From Calonectria ilicicola (Eukaryota > Ascomycota > Sordariomycetes > Hypocreales > Nectriaceae): DNA of 64,000 bases. The position numbers were made by a program, and so were the translations under genes. Positions 32,506 through 43,156 of this stretch are shown here, piece after piece (position 1 is the first letter of the stretch; every line of letters starts with the position of its first letter). The stretch is taken from positions 3,038,001 through 3,102,000 of the forward strand of contig CP085830.1 of NCBI GenBank assembly GCA_020809705.1. Direction: 5' to 3'. The notes beneath the pieces were generated by a model that did not search any database, had not been told where the DNA came from, and was given only the letters and a program-made list of their open reading frames with translations.

Positions 32506-34252
32506 ATGGCCAGCGACGATCACGTCGAGATTTCGCCCGACGAGGAGCGAAACAGCAATGAAATCTTTCCATACCGCATTCATGTTAGCTCCGTCCAGCT
32601 CTGGTTTCTCGATTTGCGGTATGATGCGCATGGCTAACATAGCGAGAATAGGTGTCGACCAAATATCTTGACATCACCCGACAGAAGCTCGAGCTGACGC
32701 GACTCCCCCATGAACCCCGCTCCAAGGACTGGTGGGAGCCAAAGCCTCAGGTGGAATCGTTGATTGACTACTGGTAAGCGAGAGCTTCTTGAGTTTTCTT
32801 TGATCGTCTCTAGCATTATGAATACTGACCGACAAGAAAAGGCAAGAACATTACTCATGGCCCAAATTTGAAGAGACTTTCAACACCACAGTGCCTCAAT
32901 TCCGCACCAGCTTTCAGTCACCTCCGCCAGCAACCCCCGTCAGGATTCACTTCGTTCATGTTCATTCGCCTCACCAAAATGCTGTTCCTTTACTCTTGAT
33001 ACCCCCTTTCCCTTTAACCAATTTGTCCATGGTTCATCTCATTTCGCCACTCACGAACCCTCTGGATCCAGCCATGCAGCAGCCGTTCCATTTGGTCATT
33101 CCCGCTCTCCCTGGCTTAAGCTTCAGTGACCCCTTGCCAAACAGCGCACCCGCCATTTCTACTACGGCAAGGATGATGGATGATTTGATGAAGCGGCTAT
33201 CCTACCCTCGATACCTGGCGACTAACTCGGGCTCCGCGTCCTTGTCACCCGCCGGGGTCGACTGGAGAGTCATCAAGCACCTCTCACAAAACTACACGGC
33301 ATCTTGCCTGGGCTCGCATTTCATCTCGCCTCCACTAAGAACCCCCAAACTTGGAGACTCGGCAGTGGAATGGACCAAGTGGAATCTCGCTCGCCTCATG
33401 AGCTCTTCCGTTCTGGGTTATTCCAAGGACGACTTCACCGCGGTCAAAAGGACCAGAGCGCAGCCAGAACGAAAGACTGCCACGCCTTTTGGTAATTTGA
33501 CTTATGAAGATTCTGAGCCGAATACACCGGCCTATGCCCTTTGCGACTCACCGACCGGATTGCTACTCTGGGTTTTGAAGATTCTCCGAACTCTGGGTCC
33601 TAGAAAAGAACTCACGCCGGATGATATTATTACCTTGACGCAATTGGTATGGCTTCCAGGTCCTGAAGCCGTCCTCAGGTTTTGGGCGCATTGCGCGTCC
33701 GAGATAGAACCAGTGGAGTCCATGAAGCCAAAACGCAAAGCTAAAGTCGCCGTGACCGTGTTTTTGGGCGACGAGGACCAATCCGAGATACAAAAGGCGT
33801 TGCCTCGTCCAGCAAAGAGCTCTTACTCGTGTCCCGGCTGGGCAAAGGCAGAGTATAACGTGGTCCATATCAATCGAGCATCGGGGAGGGCTGGTTTCCT
33901 TTCTTGGGACAGACCAGAAGTCATTATCGATGGTACTCGAGGTCTTGCGAAGGCAATTTTGGCAGTGGACAATCGCATGCAGAGATCTAATCTCCAAGGC
34001 CCTCCACCAACGGTAGAAATTCCCGTTGAGAGTACGGAGACGGAGCCAGCAGATCTCACCCGATCGACAGCGAGAGACTCGGCTGTGGCAACAGAACCAT
34101 CGACAATTGAGCCGCTTGGGATACCGCCCGCAGATCCCGAGTATAGGAAACATCTTGGTGAAGATGTGTCACAACCTGCAGATTCACAAGCTCCTAGCCC
34201 TTCGCCAAGGTCGCCGAGGTACAATCGCCCCCCAGGTGAAGCCACTCGCTGA
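32506..34252 (+). CDS. Epoxide-hydrolase-like alpha/beta-hydrolase, apparently catalytically inactive
   Basis: Exons 32506-32583, 32652-32773 and 32842-34252 give 536 residues. Residues about 20-130 match the epoxide hydrolase N-terminal (EHN) domain, including YSWPKFEETFN; the rest follows the alpha/beta-hydrolase frame, with well-kept lid text YALCDSPTGLLLWVLKIL and FHLVIPALPGLSFSDPLP. Key positions are altered. The oxyanion HGWP motif reads PPFP (about 121-124). The nucleophile segment, normally GGDWGS, reads ATNSGSAS (193-200). The catalytic-His segment, normally GGHFAALE, reads GRAGFLSW before DRPE. All three catalytic elements therefore appear lost while the fold-defining parts remain, suggesting a scaffold or binding role. 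The last about 100 residues are Pro/Ser/Thr-rich and probably disordered. No signal peptide is seen. Confidence 0.8.
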
Positions 34253-35611
34253 TTCACTCGATGCTAAACTCTTCGGTTATGACGAACGGTGAATACATGA
34301 TTATGCTAGGGTCGATCCAGCCATTGGGTTTTCTTTTTTTACTCTGCCTTGGGAACATATTTTATTTATTTCTAGTTCTAATGAGCATCACTGGCAAATT
34401 GCCCAACAAACCCAACCCATCCAGGAGATAGCTTGGCAAATGGGCAAGCTGACGAGGAAAATTGAGCTTCGGAACAAACGCAATCGAATGATATCTCATA
34501 CTTGTTTACCTTATTTCTCTGCAGACCATATAAGACTAGCATTTTTAATTCTTGTTTCTCCCCTCATTGACCATCATGAACTAATGTAAGCATATGAGAG
34601 TTTACGAGCAGTGACCCAGTTTCTCCCACCCACCATTTATATCAGCCAAGTATTTTAGTAAAGACTTACAGGCATAATTATAGCCCAAAGTTAGCGTAAC
34701 CCATAGCATAGAATGGACCCTTCAGTGGATCTGCCAGCCACACTCCAGTAGCAAGCCCTTGTCATCAAGTGTGCTTGGAATTGCATAGATTTTTATGAAA
34801 GTTATTCCATGCTCATACAAAATTTCCACATGTAAGTTATCTAATGTCCCGATGGTCAGGCTGCGTTGTCGGTTGGGAGGGTCCGGGAACAATTTCATGG
34901 TCACCCGATTCAAATCATCAACCAGGCAACCAGCTTTCAAGGGGCGTTGAAGCTAAAGGCCAGGAACCGAAACGGATTCCGATAATTATTAAATTCGAGT
35001 GAACCATATTTAATATTTTCCCAAGAATATATAGAAATATACTGCCTGTTTTGGATTTACTAACGGCTATTCCCGTCATAACATCTTTAAAACTAGGGCT
35101 GGTCCGGTAAACTCATGTTGTAGCAAAGTATCACCAAACGCATAGTATAGCAAGCGGCACCTAATGAGAAGTATCAAAATTTAAGAATTATTCGCCAAAT
35201 TTGAGAGGGGAAAACACTGCCTAATAGGAAGTCTATCAAAATAGATGTAGCGTTGGAAAGAGTTGAATGGCTCGCCAAAATTACCCCTCCAAATGCTTTT
35301 CGAGCAGGGGTTTTGCTTCTCAATCACAGCACCCCAAGAAGGATAAATATATCAGAACTACGCGAGAATCCAGCCAAATAAATTAATGGATTCGCATCAT
35401 TCATATTATTTCGTTTGTATCCATGGTTTTGTTGAGCGAAATTCCTAGTGTTGGCTGGTTCCATGCGCACCTGATGAGCTTTGAACCCGCTTTCGGCCAA
35501 TGAATGTCCCGGGACATGCCAGGAATGACAACACCTGTACAGGAGCTCCTGTCGCACATATGCCCCACTCTCCTCATCGCAACCTCGTCCAGCTTCCTCA
35601 CCTCAGTCACC
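34253..35611. other. AT-rich spacer; SEC8 promoter at the right end
   Basis: The 1.36-kb region is AT-rich, especially 34980-35300, with a diffuse direct repeat (see separate entry). SEC8's leader lies at its right end and contains an in-frame ATG at 35504. No other gene is seen. Confidence 0.55.
35126..35285. repeat. Degenerate direct repeat in AT-rich spacer
   Basis: Two related blocks, 35158-35205 and 35218-35285, share cctaat..gaagt..atcaaaat followed by tcgccaaa(a)tt. A partial third match (aagtatcaccaaacg) lies at 35126-35140. Copies are imperfect and spaced by about 60 bases. Origin unknown. Confidence 0.4.
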
Positions 35612-38600
35612 ATGGCCGGTCGCTACGGGCAGTCATATCGCGAGGGCAATGGCTACGGCAACTTCGGCCGGTCTGGCGATGATTTCCGGCAGCCAGGCCA
35701 AGATGGCAGCTACTTCGGCGACCGATCGAGCCCGGCACCACCACCTCAACCCCGAATGCCTGGCGGCTCCCCCAACACCGTCCGCAGCATGCCGTCGCGA
35801 CCCCGAATGCAAGAGCCCGGCAGCGCCGAGGAGCAAATAACACATGTGCTTGAGCATATCAAGACAGAGTGGCCCATCATGTGCGATGAGGACTGCGTCC
35901 CCGTGCAGCTTTCCCTACAATTGCTCGACTCCAGCTCCGTCGGCCGCGCACACGACTATCGCAAGTTTCAGAATTCGCACACCTACGTCCAAGACTCGCT
36001 GAAACGCATCGTACACGAGCACCATCAAGGCTTTAACAGCTCCATCGGAACATTCCATAAAATCCAAGGCAGCATCCAGGCATCTCAGAAGCGGGTCCGC
36101 ACCCTCAAGGAGTCCTTGGCCAATTCCAAAACGAACCTCTGCTCGACCGATGGCGAATTGAAAAAGCTCTCCAAATCATCACAAGAATACGACGAGCTTC
36201 TACAGGTTCTCAACGAGCTAGATGAGCTACGCGCTGTGCCTGATCAACTGGAAGCCCGCATCTCCGAGAAGCGCTTTTTGACGGCTGTGGAAGTGCTGCA
36301 GGGTGCGCTGAGAAAGCTCAGAAAACCTGAGTTGGATGACATCGGCGCGCTCAGTGAATTAAGGAGCTATCTTTCCAACCAAGAAACCGCCCTAATGGAT
36401 ATTTTAGTGGAAGAACTCCACGAACACCTCTACCTCAAGTCTCCCTACTGTCAGGAAAGATGGCAAAACCTAGCCAAGGCTCAAGGCGCGTACAACGAGA
36501 CCTATGCCGATGTTAACTCCATAACACCATTTCATATGATCCTCGACTCTCTAGATAGCGACAAAGCGGTAAACGAGGATCCTACCAAAAACCCGGAGGC
36601 AGACACGTTTTACTACGTCACACTCCTAGTCGAGTCGTTGAATAAACTAGGCCGACTGCAAAACGCCGTCGAGACCCTCAAGCAGCGGTTGCCAGTCGAA
36701 CTCTTTGGAGTCGTTAATGAGACTATCAATGAGGTGGACCAGCGTCACCCAAGCTCACTTCGTGGAGGGTCAACACGAGGCGATGGCCTGCATGTCTATG
36801 GTACTCGGGAGACCCAAATGCGAGCAGATGTCATCTATGACTTGCTCTGGACACTTTACGGCAAATTCGAGGCAATTGGTGAAGGCCATCGTATCTTTCA
36901 CGAATCCATCAAAGTCCTCATCCGCCGCGAAGGAGCTGGAAACAATAGTGCTCTTCTTGGTAGCTTTAAGGAGCTCTGGAATCTCTACCAAAATGAAATT
37001 CGATCTCTTCTCCACAACTATGTCACCACTGAGGCTGATGTTTATCAATTTGACTCCCCTACACCAGGCAATTCTTTCGGAGGGAAGAAAGATGGCAGGG
37101 AGCATTTGTTCAAACTCTCCGAGGCGGATAGTAAATCAACCATCATCTCAACAGAGCACGAGGCTATAGATGGCATCATCCAAGCCGCCGTTCCTGGCCT
37201 GGGCAGCCGAAAATCGGATAAAAAGCACCGAGCACCCCCTGAAGGCGGTCCTCGGGGCGGTCATAACCGATATGGAAATAATCAACAAACTCCTGGCTCG
37301 TACAAATCTTTGGTCGAGCCTAGCGTCTTTAACATGAGCCTTTTGTTGCCTCCAACTTTAGTCTTCCTGCAGAGACTCAAGGGCATCGTGCCTCCAGGGT
37401 CGGACCTTGCTGCCAGTACCCTAACGACGTTTTTAGATAATTTTCTCGTCAACGTTTTCCAACCTCAGCTGGATGAGACCTTGGCCAAACTAAGTGACAC
37501 TGTCTTTGGAGAAGCAGATGCCTTTACACAAGACTCAGACTGGCACCAAGTGTCCCGTCGACCAGTATTTCGAGGAACCACTGCCTTCTTCGAGGTTGTC
37601 ACTGCCTTCTGTCGCATGCTGGGAACTATTCCTCCTGATCAAGCCCTCAGCTCATTAATGGTTGGTCAAATGATGCGATATTACGATCGTTGCTTCAACT
37701 GGTACAAATCGCTTGTTATCCAGGCCCAGGAGCAGGTTGCAGATCCAACGAACACCAACCTTAGAGCCTCTGCACGCTTCTCACTCAACTCTGGTGATAT
37801 TCAAAACACAATGATGAAGCTGTGGACGGCTGATGAGATGGATTGGGAACTTGCAGAGAGAGAAGTGCGCCAGATGATTGATCTAACCAACGAAACTGCG
37901 TTGGAAGCCAAGGATATCATCCAGGATCGCGACTCGATTTCATCTCTTTGTCTATTATATACTAGTATGAAGTGGTTGGCCGTCAAGATTGTTGGTCTCC
38001 GGCATATTACTATGCATGAGACGGACACATCACGACAGAATCTCCCTCGCCAATCCAGTCGCCGATGGACTTTGTTGAACGATCCCAACAAAGTCGGCAG
38101 TGAAGGTCCAGTGCAACTGCCACTTACCCAAGAGACTGTTCAGTAAGTCCAACATGAAGCATCCAAACCATGCAAATCTAACTTAATAAACAGGTCGTTT
38201 GACAGCATTGTCTCTTCGTTCGAAGAGCTGGCTGGTACAGCCTTGCTGACTTTACACATGGAAGTCCGCTGCCGTATCATACAGTCCCTGCGGATTGTTT
38301 TATCACCTAGAGTAGCACCGTATCTTTTGGATCAGGACGTGAACGAGCCCGATCCACAGATCCTAAACCTCAACTCAGAGCTTGTACTATTTGACGAGAC
38401 TGTAGTGCGGTACTTGCGAGAGTCAGAAATCTCCTTCATCCGAACTGGCCTTGGCCTCCTGGTCAACTGTTACCTTGTAAGCAACGCAAGCATGGCGTCA
38501 CCAATGAATGCAAAGGGATGTGGACGAATGCAGCTCAACATTCTTGTTCTGCAACAAAACCTAAAGAACATTGAAGAGGGCGTGGACCTCGCAAGGGCGG

Positions 38601-38848
38601 CCAATTATTTCTCATTATTCGACAAGGGCGCGGACGCTATTGTGGAAAAAGCACGTCAGGATAAGGAGCTACAACTAGGCAACAGCTGCCGAGATGCAGA
38701 GCACTTTTCGTACGATGAGCTTAAAGCATTGATGGAGTTGTGTTATAGCGAACAACTAGCCAATCCGGAGCGTGGAATCTCCGCGGCGGCAAAACGTCAA
38801 ATGGCAGACAAACTATTAGGGCTGAGCGAGCACATGTGGCAAACCTAA
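35612..38848 (+). CDS. SEC8: Exocyst complex subunit Sec8 (EXOC4)
   Basis: Sec8 is part of the octameric exocyst that tethers secretory vesicles at the hyphal tip and septa. Exon 1 is 35612-38142 and exon 2 is 38194-38848, with a 51-nt intron (GTAAGT, CTAAC branch, CAG), giving 1,061 residues, close to the yeast length of 1,065. A Gly/Pro-rich N-terminal segment (about 1-75) is followed by the conserved Sec8 N-terminal domain (THVLEHIKTEWPIMCDEDCVPVQLSLQLL) with long helices and coiled coil (about 140-260). The remainder is the helical-bundle C-terminal region typical of exocyst subunits. The start at 35612 has a strong context (GTCACCATGG). An upstream in-frame ATG at 35504 would add 36 residues. 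It converges with the DUF5695-like gene, with only 246 bases between stops. Confidence 0.92.
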
Positions 38849-39094
38849 GGTGGGGTGTCATTAAGGCTTGTGTAATTATGAATGCATGATATCAAAGGAG
38901 CTGGGATGTGTAGGTAGCAAGGCGCAATGATAATATTTTATAACCAAATGCAAACATGATGCCAGTAAATTCTAAGCACAGGAGGGATGGTTTGCGTGAG
39001 ATGCACTCAATACATTTAGGTTGGGTTGTAGTGATTGACTTGGTTATTTGGGACATGCTAGGATTATGAAGTAATTTATGCTCCCAGGTCATCT

Positions 39095-41852
39095 TCATCG
39101 AGTGTTGACGCCAGCAATGGTAACTGTCCCCTGTCCATTCGAGAGATTTGCTAGATATCCTCCTCTTGACCGTGTAGCTCCTCGAACTCCATACTTCTCA
39201 TCTGATAACCAAATTATGACTGAATCAACCTCCAGCGCTCCGTCTATAGCAGCTGAGCGTAATTCCAACTCAACGGTCTTTGCAGATTCATCGTAAGTGG
39301 CCGTATAGATGGCACCAGAACTCAGGCTTATCTTAAGACCCAAATCAGCAACGAAGACTCGACGTCTAACAGCGTCGCGAGGCTGGGCAACAATAGTACT
39401 GGAGTCTGACTTGAGGATGTTGCCCCCAAAGACGACTTTGCCGTAGCGCTCATCCTGGACAATATACATGGTCTGCCCCAGACTCAAGCCAAGAAATCCG
39501 AGACCATAGTCGCCAGTGTAAGCATCCCACTTGAGTCTCTGGGGGAAGGAGTGGAATGCCGCTGATGGAAAGCCATCCTGGTCAATGTTGCTCAATGGGG
39601 CCGTGTTGCCGCCAAATGCAACTCGAATTGCGTTGAAGTCTGTTCCATTTTGCTCAAAATAGTGTAGTAGGGGCAGCGAGTTGAGTCCAGAGCCGTAGTG
39701 GTGGATCTGGCGCTCTGTGCCGGTAAGTTTAGCTCCGTAGTTGAAGTCCCAGTATCGCCGGGCGTTGCCGTTCCATCCCCAATGAGCTACCGTGGGCATG
39801 TAGGCCATGATGCTGTCGATGGCCTTGGTAGCCGTGGCGCTGAGACCAAAATAGCTATCCATGATTAGAAACAGAACAGGAATCAACCTCCGGCTATAAC
39901 ACTTACTTGCACCAGTAATAAACTCCTTCTTGCCCTGTACTATCCCAAGCCATCTCGCTTCCAAATGGCACAGCGAGCGACTCCCAGTACTCGGCGCGGT
40001 ATCGCATCGTTTTCTCGAGAGCAGTGACCTTTTCTGTCATGTTCTCCCTCTTAAGATCTTCCAGCATCTCTGCAAATACAGTTTCGCCCATCAACCCGGC
40101 GAGGCCGTAGGAACACTCCGGTGCCCCATCTGCAAGACAGAATTGAACAGTGCTGTACGCTTGATTTAAATACCAAGTCCAATTTGACTGGGTCTGCGCC
40201 TGTGGATAGTATCGTGCCACACGGTACATGGACCAGTAGGCCACCACGGGATGAACATAGTTGTAAGCACGCCAAGTAGAATAGGCTCTCTCTTTAGAGA
40301 ACGAGGTCCAGCTAGTCCAGTCATTGTTAGGGTTGTAGGCGTAGTTGACTTCGTCAGGTTGGTAGTAAAAAACGCTGGCCCGTACTGCAAACGAATTTGG
40401 CGGTTGGATGTTCCCAACAATAGTTTTGTGGATGAAATCGTCCAAAACAGCAACTTCTTTGGCGCTGGGTTGGATAAACAGTTTCATTGCGGCCGCCACA
40501 TACGCTCCAGTACCTCCCTCGTCACTCAAACCCGAGATCCACACGCGGGAATCTTGTTCAACAATAGCGCCTGCTTCTTTATCGTAAGTCATGATGGAGG
40601 GGGCCCTTCCAAAGGGATCAGATTCGTTTGTAAAATGAGCAGCGGTCGTTAAAAAGTTGCCGAGATCAGAAACGGTCGATGGAGCTGATTTGGTTACAAA
40701 GTAGTGTACCGTTTGAGTCTTTCCATCTTCGTACTTTATGGTAACCTTGGTTCTTCCCCAGTGGCCATCTGATGGAGTGAGAACATAGGGGTCGCCTTTG
40801 GAATTCTTATCTTGTTCGATCTTGAAGGCATTGTCGCTATCGATAGATTTGACGGGAGAAGAGTGTGTGAGGTAAAGACGGGCAGTAAGATCGGAAGGTA
40901 CGACGTATCCTGGGATTCCAACAGCTAGAGGGTTTCCGGCATCAACAACAGCATCCTCAATGGTTGCGATGCTGCCAGCAAGTGTAAACTTGAGGCCTAC
41001 AGAATAAACTTCGCCCGCTTCTAGAGTTTTTGAGGTCGGGGTGTTCCAAGGCTCGGCATTTTTCCATTCATTTTCTGCATATGCCTTGGAGTGAATTGTC
41101 CACTCATATGTTCCCTCGTAAGTCTGCCCTTGGTACCAGTAATCCCCACTTGGTTCGCTAAGAAATCTCCACGCCTCAAACGGACTTGAATCAAGAGGTG
41201 AAACAACGAGGGCTTTTCCGAGACCTCTGACTGGAGAGACGCGAACGTACCCAGCGTCTAATCCAATATACGGGTCTGCAAGCGAACATTTCTCTTGGGT
41301 CTCCTCAGCTGTTCGGGACTGGAAAATGTTGTTGATCGCAACAGGGAAACCCAGTGCCCCCAACTCAATGGCCGAATTAGCCTTGTTGGTGAAATTGAAT
41401 CGGAGAGCTAATCCATCACCATCCTTTAACCATTCTCGAGTTACATCAAAAGGTAGATTGCTCAGCAAAGTGTTGCTGAGGTTTGCGCCAGCAATGACAC
41501 CAGACGCGAGGCTTCCCAACGGTGCCACTTTGCCCCTCTTGCTAGCTGAGTCGACACTTGACCAACTAGTGTCACCGGTGGCCCTATAGCTGAATGCTAC
41601 GTCTCCGAGGTGGTGGGCGCCATTGATTGATAGATTTGCAATAAAGTCAGATGGGAGAAAGTCAAATCCTGATTCAGACTTGAGAGAAGCCAGCGTTTGG
41701 GAGTCCTTGACGATGCTGCCCTTTATTATGCCAGCTTGAAATTCCGTAAACCCGTTGGCGACCCCAAGGGCGTCATTGGTGGTTCCTTGGCCATTTACAA
41801 AGGCAGGAACAGCCAAACAAGCAGCCAGACCCAGATATGGCAAACTAGGCAT
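39095..41852 (-). CDS. Large secreted protein of the DUF5695 type, probably a glycan-active enzyme
   Basis: Exon 1 is 41852-39907 and exon 2 is 39854-39095 (intron 52 nt), giving 901 residues. Residues 1-22 are a signal peptide (MPSLPYLGLAACLAVPAFVNGQ). The first half is beta-sandwich-like with typical phrases of the family (SQTLASLKSESGFDFLPSD, HHLGDVAFSYRATGD). The second half (about 430-800) is Trp/Tyr-rich and helical, resembling an (alpha/alpha) toroid (YNYVHPVVAYWSMYRVARYY, MPTVAHWGWNGNARRYWDF), and is followed by a C-terminal beta region. This architecture is common in glycoside hydrolases, but I cannot name the reaction or catalytic residues. Several Asn-X-Ser/Thr sites fit secretion. 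It lies in a run with the GH43 gene on the same strand. Family name is from recall of the pattern and should be confirmed. Confidence 0.7.
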
Positions 41853-42700
41853 GTCGGAAAGAATGTGGGGAAAAGTGAGTGGCTCGAAAGCTTGGAGACT
41901 ATTGGAATCACAACGTCCTTATTTCTATTTCTATTACTTTAATGGCTTCACCTTATTCCCTGATTATTCCAGTTCTCATATTCTCGAAACCAAGAACTTA
42001 TGACTCGCGGATCATTTATTGGCAACCACTCCGGATCGTATATTTTATGGAGCCAGGCATGCAGGAAACAATAACCCTGGTCTATTCCCCTCATTCTCCG
42101 ATTAGCCGGTCCAGTCCCAGGGCTCAGTTGAGGATAACTCCCATGGGGTAATACTACCGCAATTAGTATTAATGACATATCAGGCAACTTCACCCCTTGT
42201 TACCCGCCAACTTCCGAGTTTCGAAACACACTTGGAGGTAATCCCTCAACTCCGTACAAAACCCGTGTTGATTGGTGCGGTTTCGTCGTTTCCCACGCAA
42301 GTGCTATAACATGCTTCTCGGTAAGCTTGCAATAAATAACCACATGCGCGCGAATTCGAACTATCACGTTATTTATCCAAAGAGAGCCCTCGAGTTATAT
42401 TACAAGGGTAATTTTCCCACCCTTCCAACAAAGAGACCTCCCAAAACAGCAACTCATGTTACTTTCAGGGGACTTTTGCGTGCATCTGGTGACTTGAACA
42501 ATGTCGCCAGAATAGGTTCAGACCAGAGATATCCAATTCGCGCGCATCTCTTCAAATCCTGAAAAACCAATCACTCCACAAACACAATCAAGTCATCTTC
42601 TTGACTCTAAACACTCGTATTGTGGTCAGTTTGGAAAACACCGTGCTTCTTGTTCCTGCTCTGCTCGACTCGGCCCTCATCAAGAAACACCAAAGATTGA
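41853..42700. other. Promoter of the DUF5695-like gene and 5' flank of tRNA-Lys
   Basis: About 850 bases, with the upstream region of the minus-strand secreted-protein gene at left and tRNA flank at right. Short frames only; none convincing. Confidence 0.55.
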
Positions 42701-42783
42701 GCCCGGTTAGCTCAATCGGTAGAGCGTGAGACTCTTACGAGTACGCGATCTCAAGGTTGCGGGTTCGACCCCCGCATCGGGCT
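42701..42783 (+). tRNA. tRNA-Lys (anticodon CUU) with a 10-nt intron
   Basis: The acceptor stem gcccggt pairs with atcgggc (one G-U). The D-arm is tagctcaatcggtagagc, and the anticodon stem tgaga pairs with tctca. The anticodon CTT is at 42734-42736. One base after the anticodon (position 37) comes an extra 10-nt segment, 42738-42747, the canonical place for a nuclear tRNA intron. The T-arm is gcgggttcgacccccgc. Length without the intron is 73 including the discriminator base. A TTTTT at 42806-42810 can serve as the RNA polymerase III stop. Confidence 0.95.
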
Positions 42784-43156
42784 ATTCCTATACATATACG
42801 TTTCATTTTTGCACCGTTTGAGTGCATGTTATCTTTTTTGACGTAGTTGGCAATTTATAGTAGGAAGATGGAGCGCTTTCATCGCGAAATCTTACTCAAT
42901 GGTTGCGGAAAGCAGTTTTAAACTAATTCCCGGTTCTTTATCCGTGACCACGAAACACCCATTGAATGCAATACTTGAAAGGAATCTGGGTTGAATTCGA
43001 GTAAAATAAAATTTTATACTCCTTGTGAATATAATACATTCATCTTCTCGGTACTAGTGTTTGAGAAGTGCTGTTTGCACATATTTTCTATATACTGCAT
43101 AAAAATAAAAACATGTACAGTGAATACGAAGGTGCTTAGTTACCAGCCAGTGTCAT
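42784..43156. other. AT-rich spacer between tRNA-Lys and GH43 gene
   Basis: This 373-base stretch contains the tRNA terminator and the 3' region of the minus-strand GH43 gene. Nothing else is seen. Confidence 0.55.
42806..42810 (+). terminator. RNA polymerase III terminator T5
   Basis: Five T on the coding strand, 23 bases after the tRNA-Lys gene. Confidence 0.65.
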
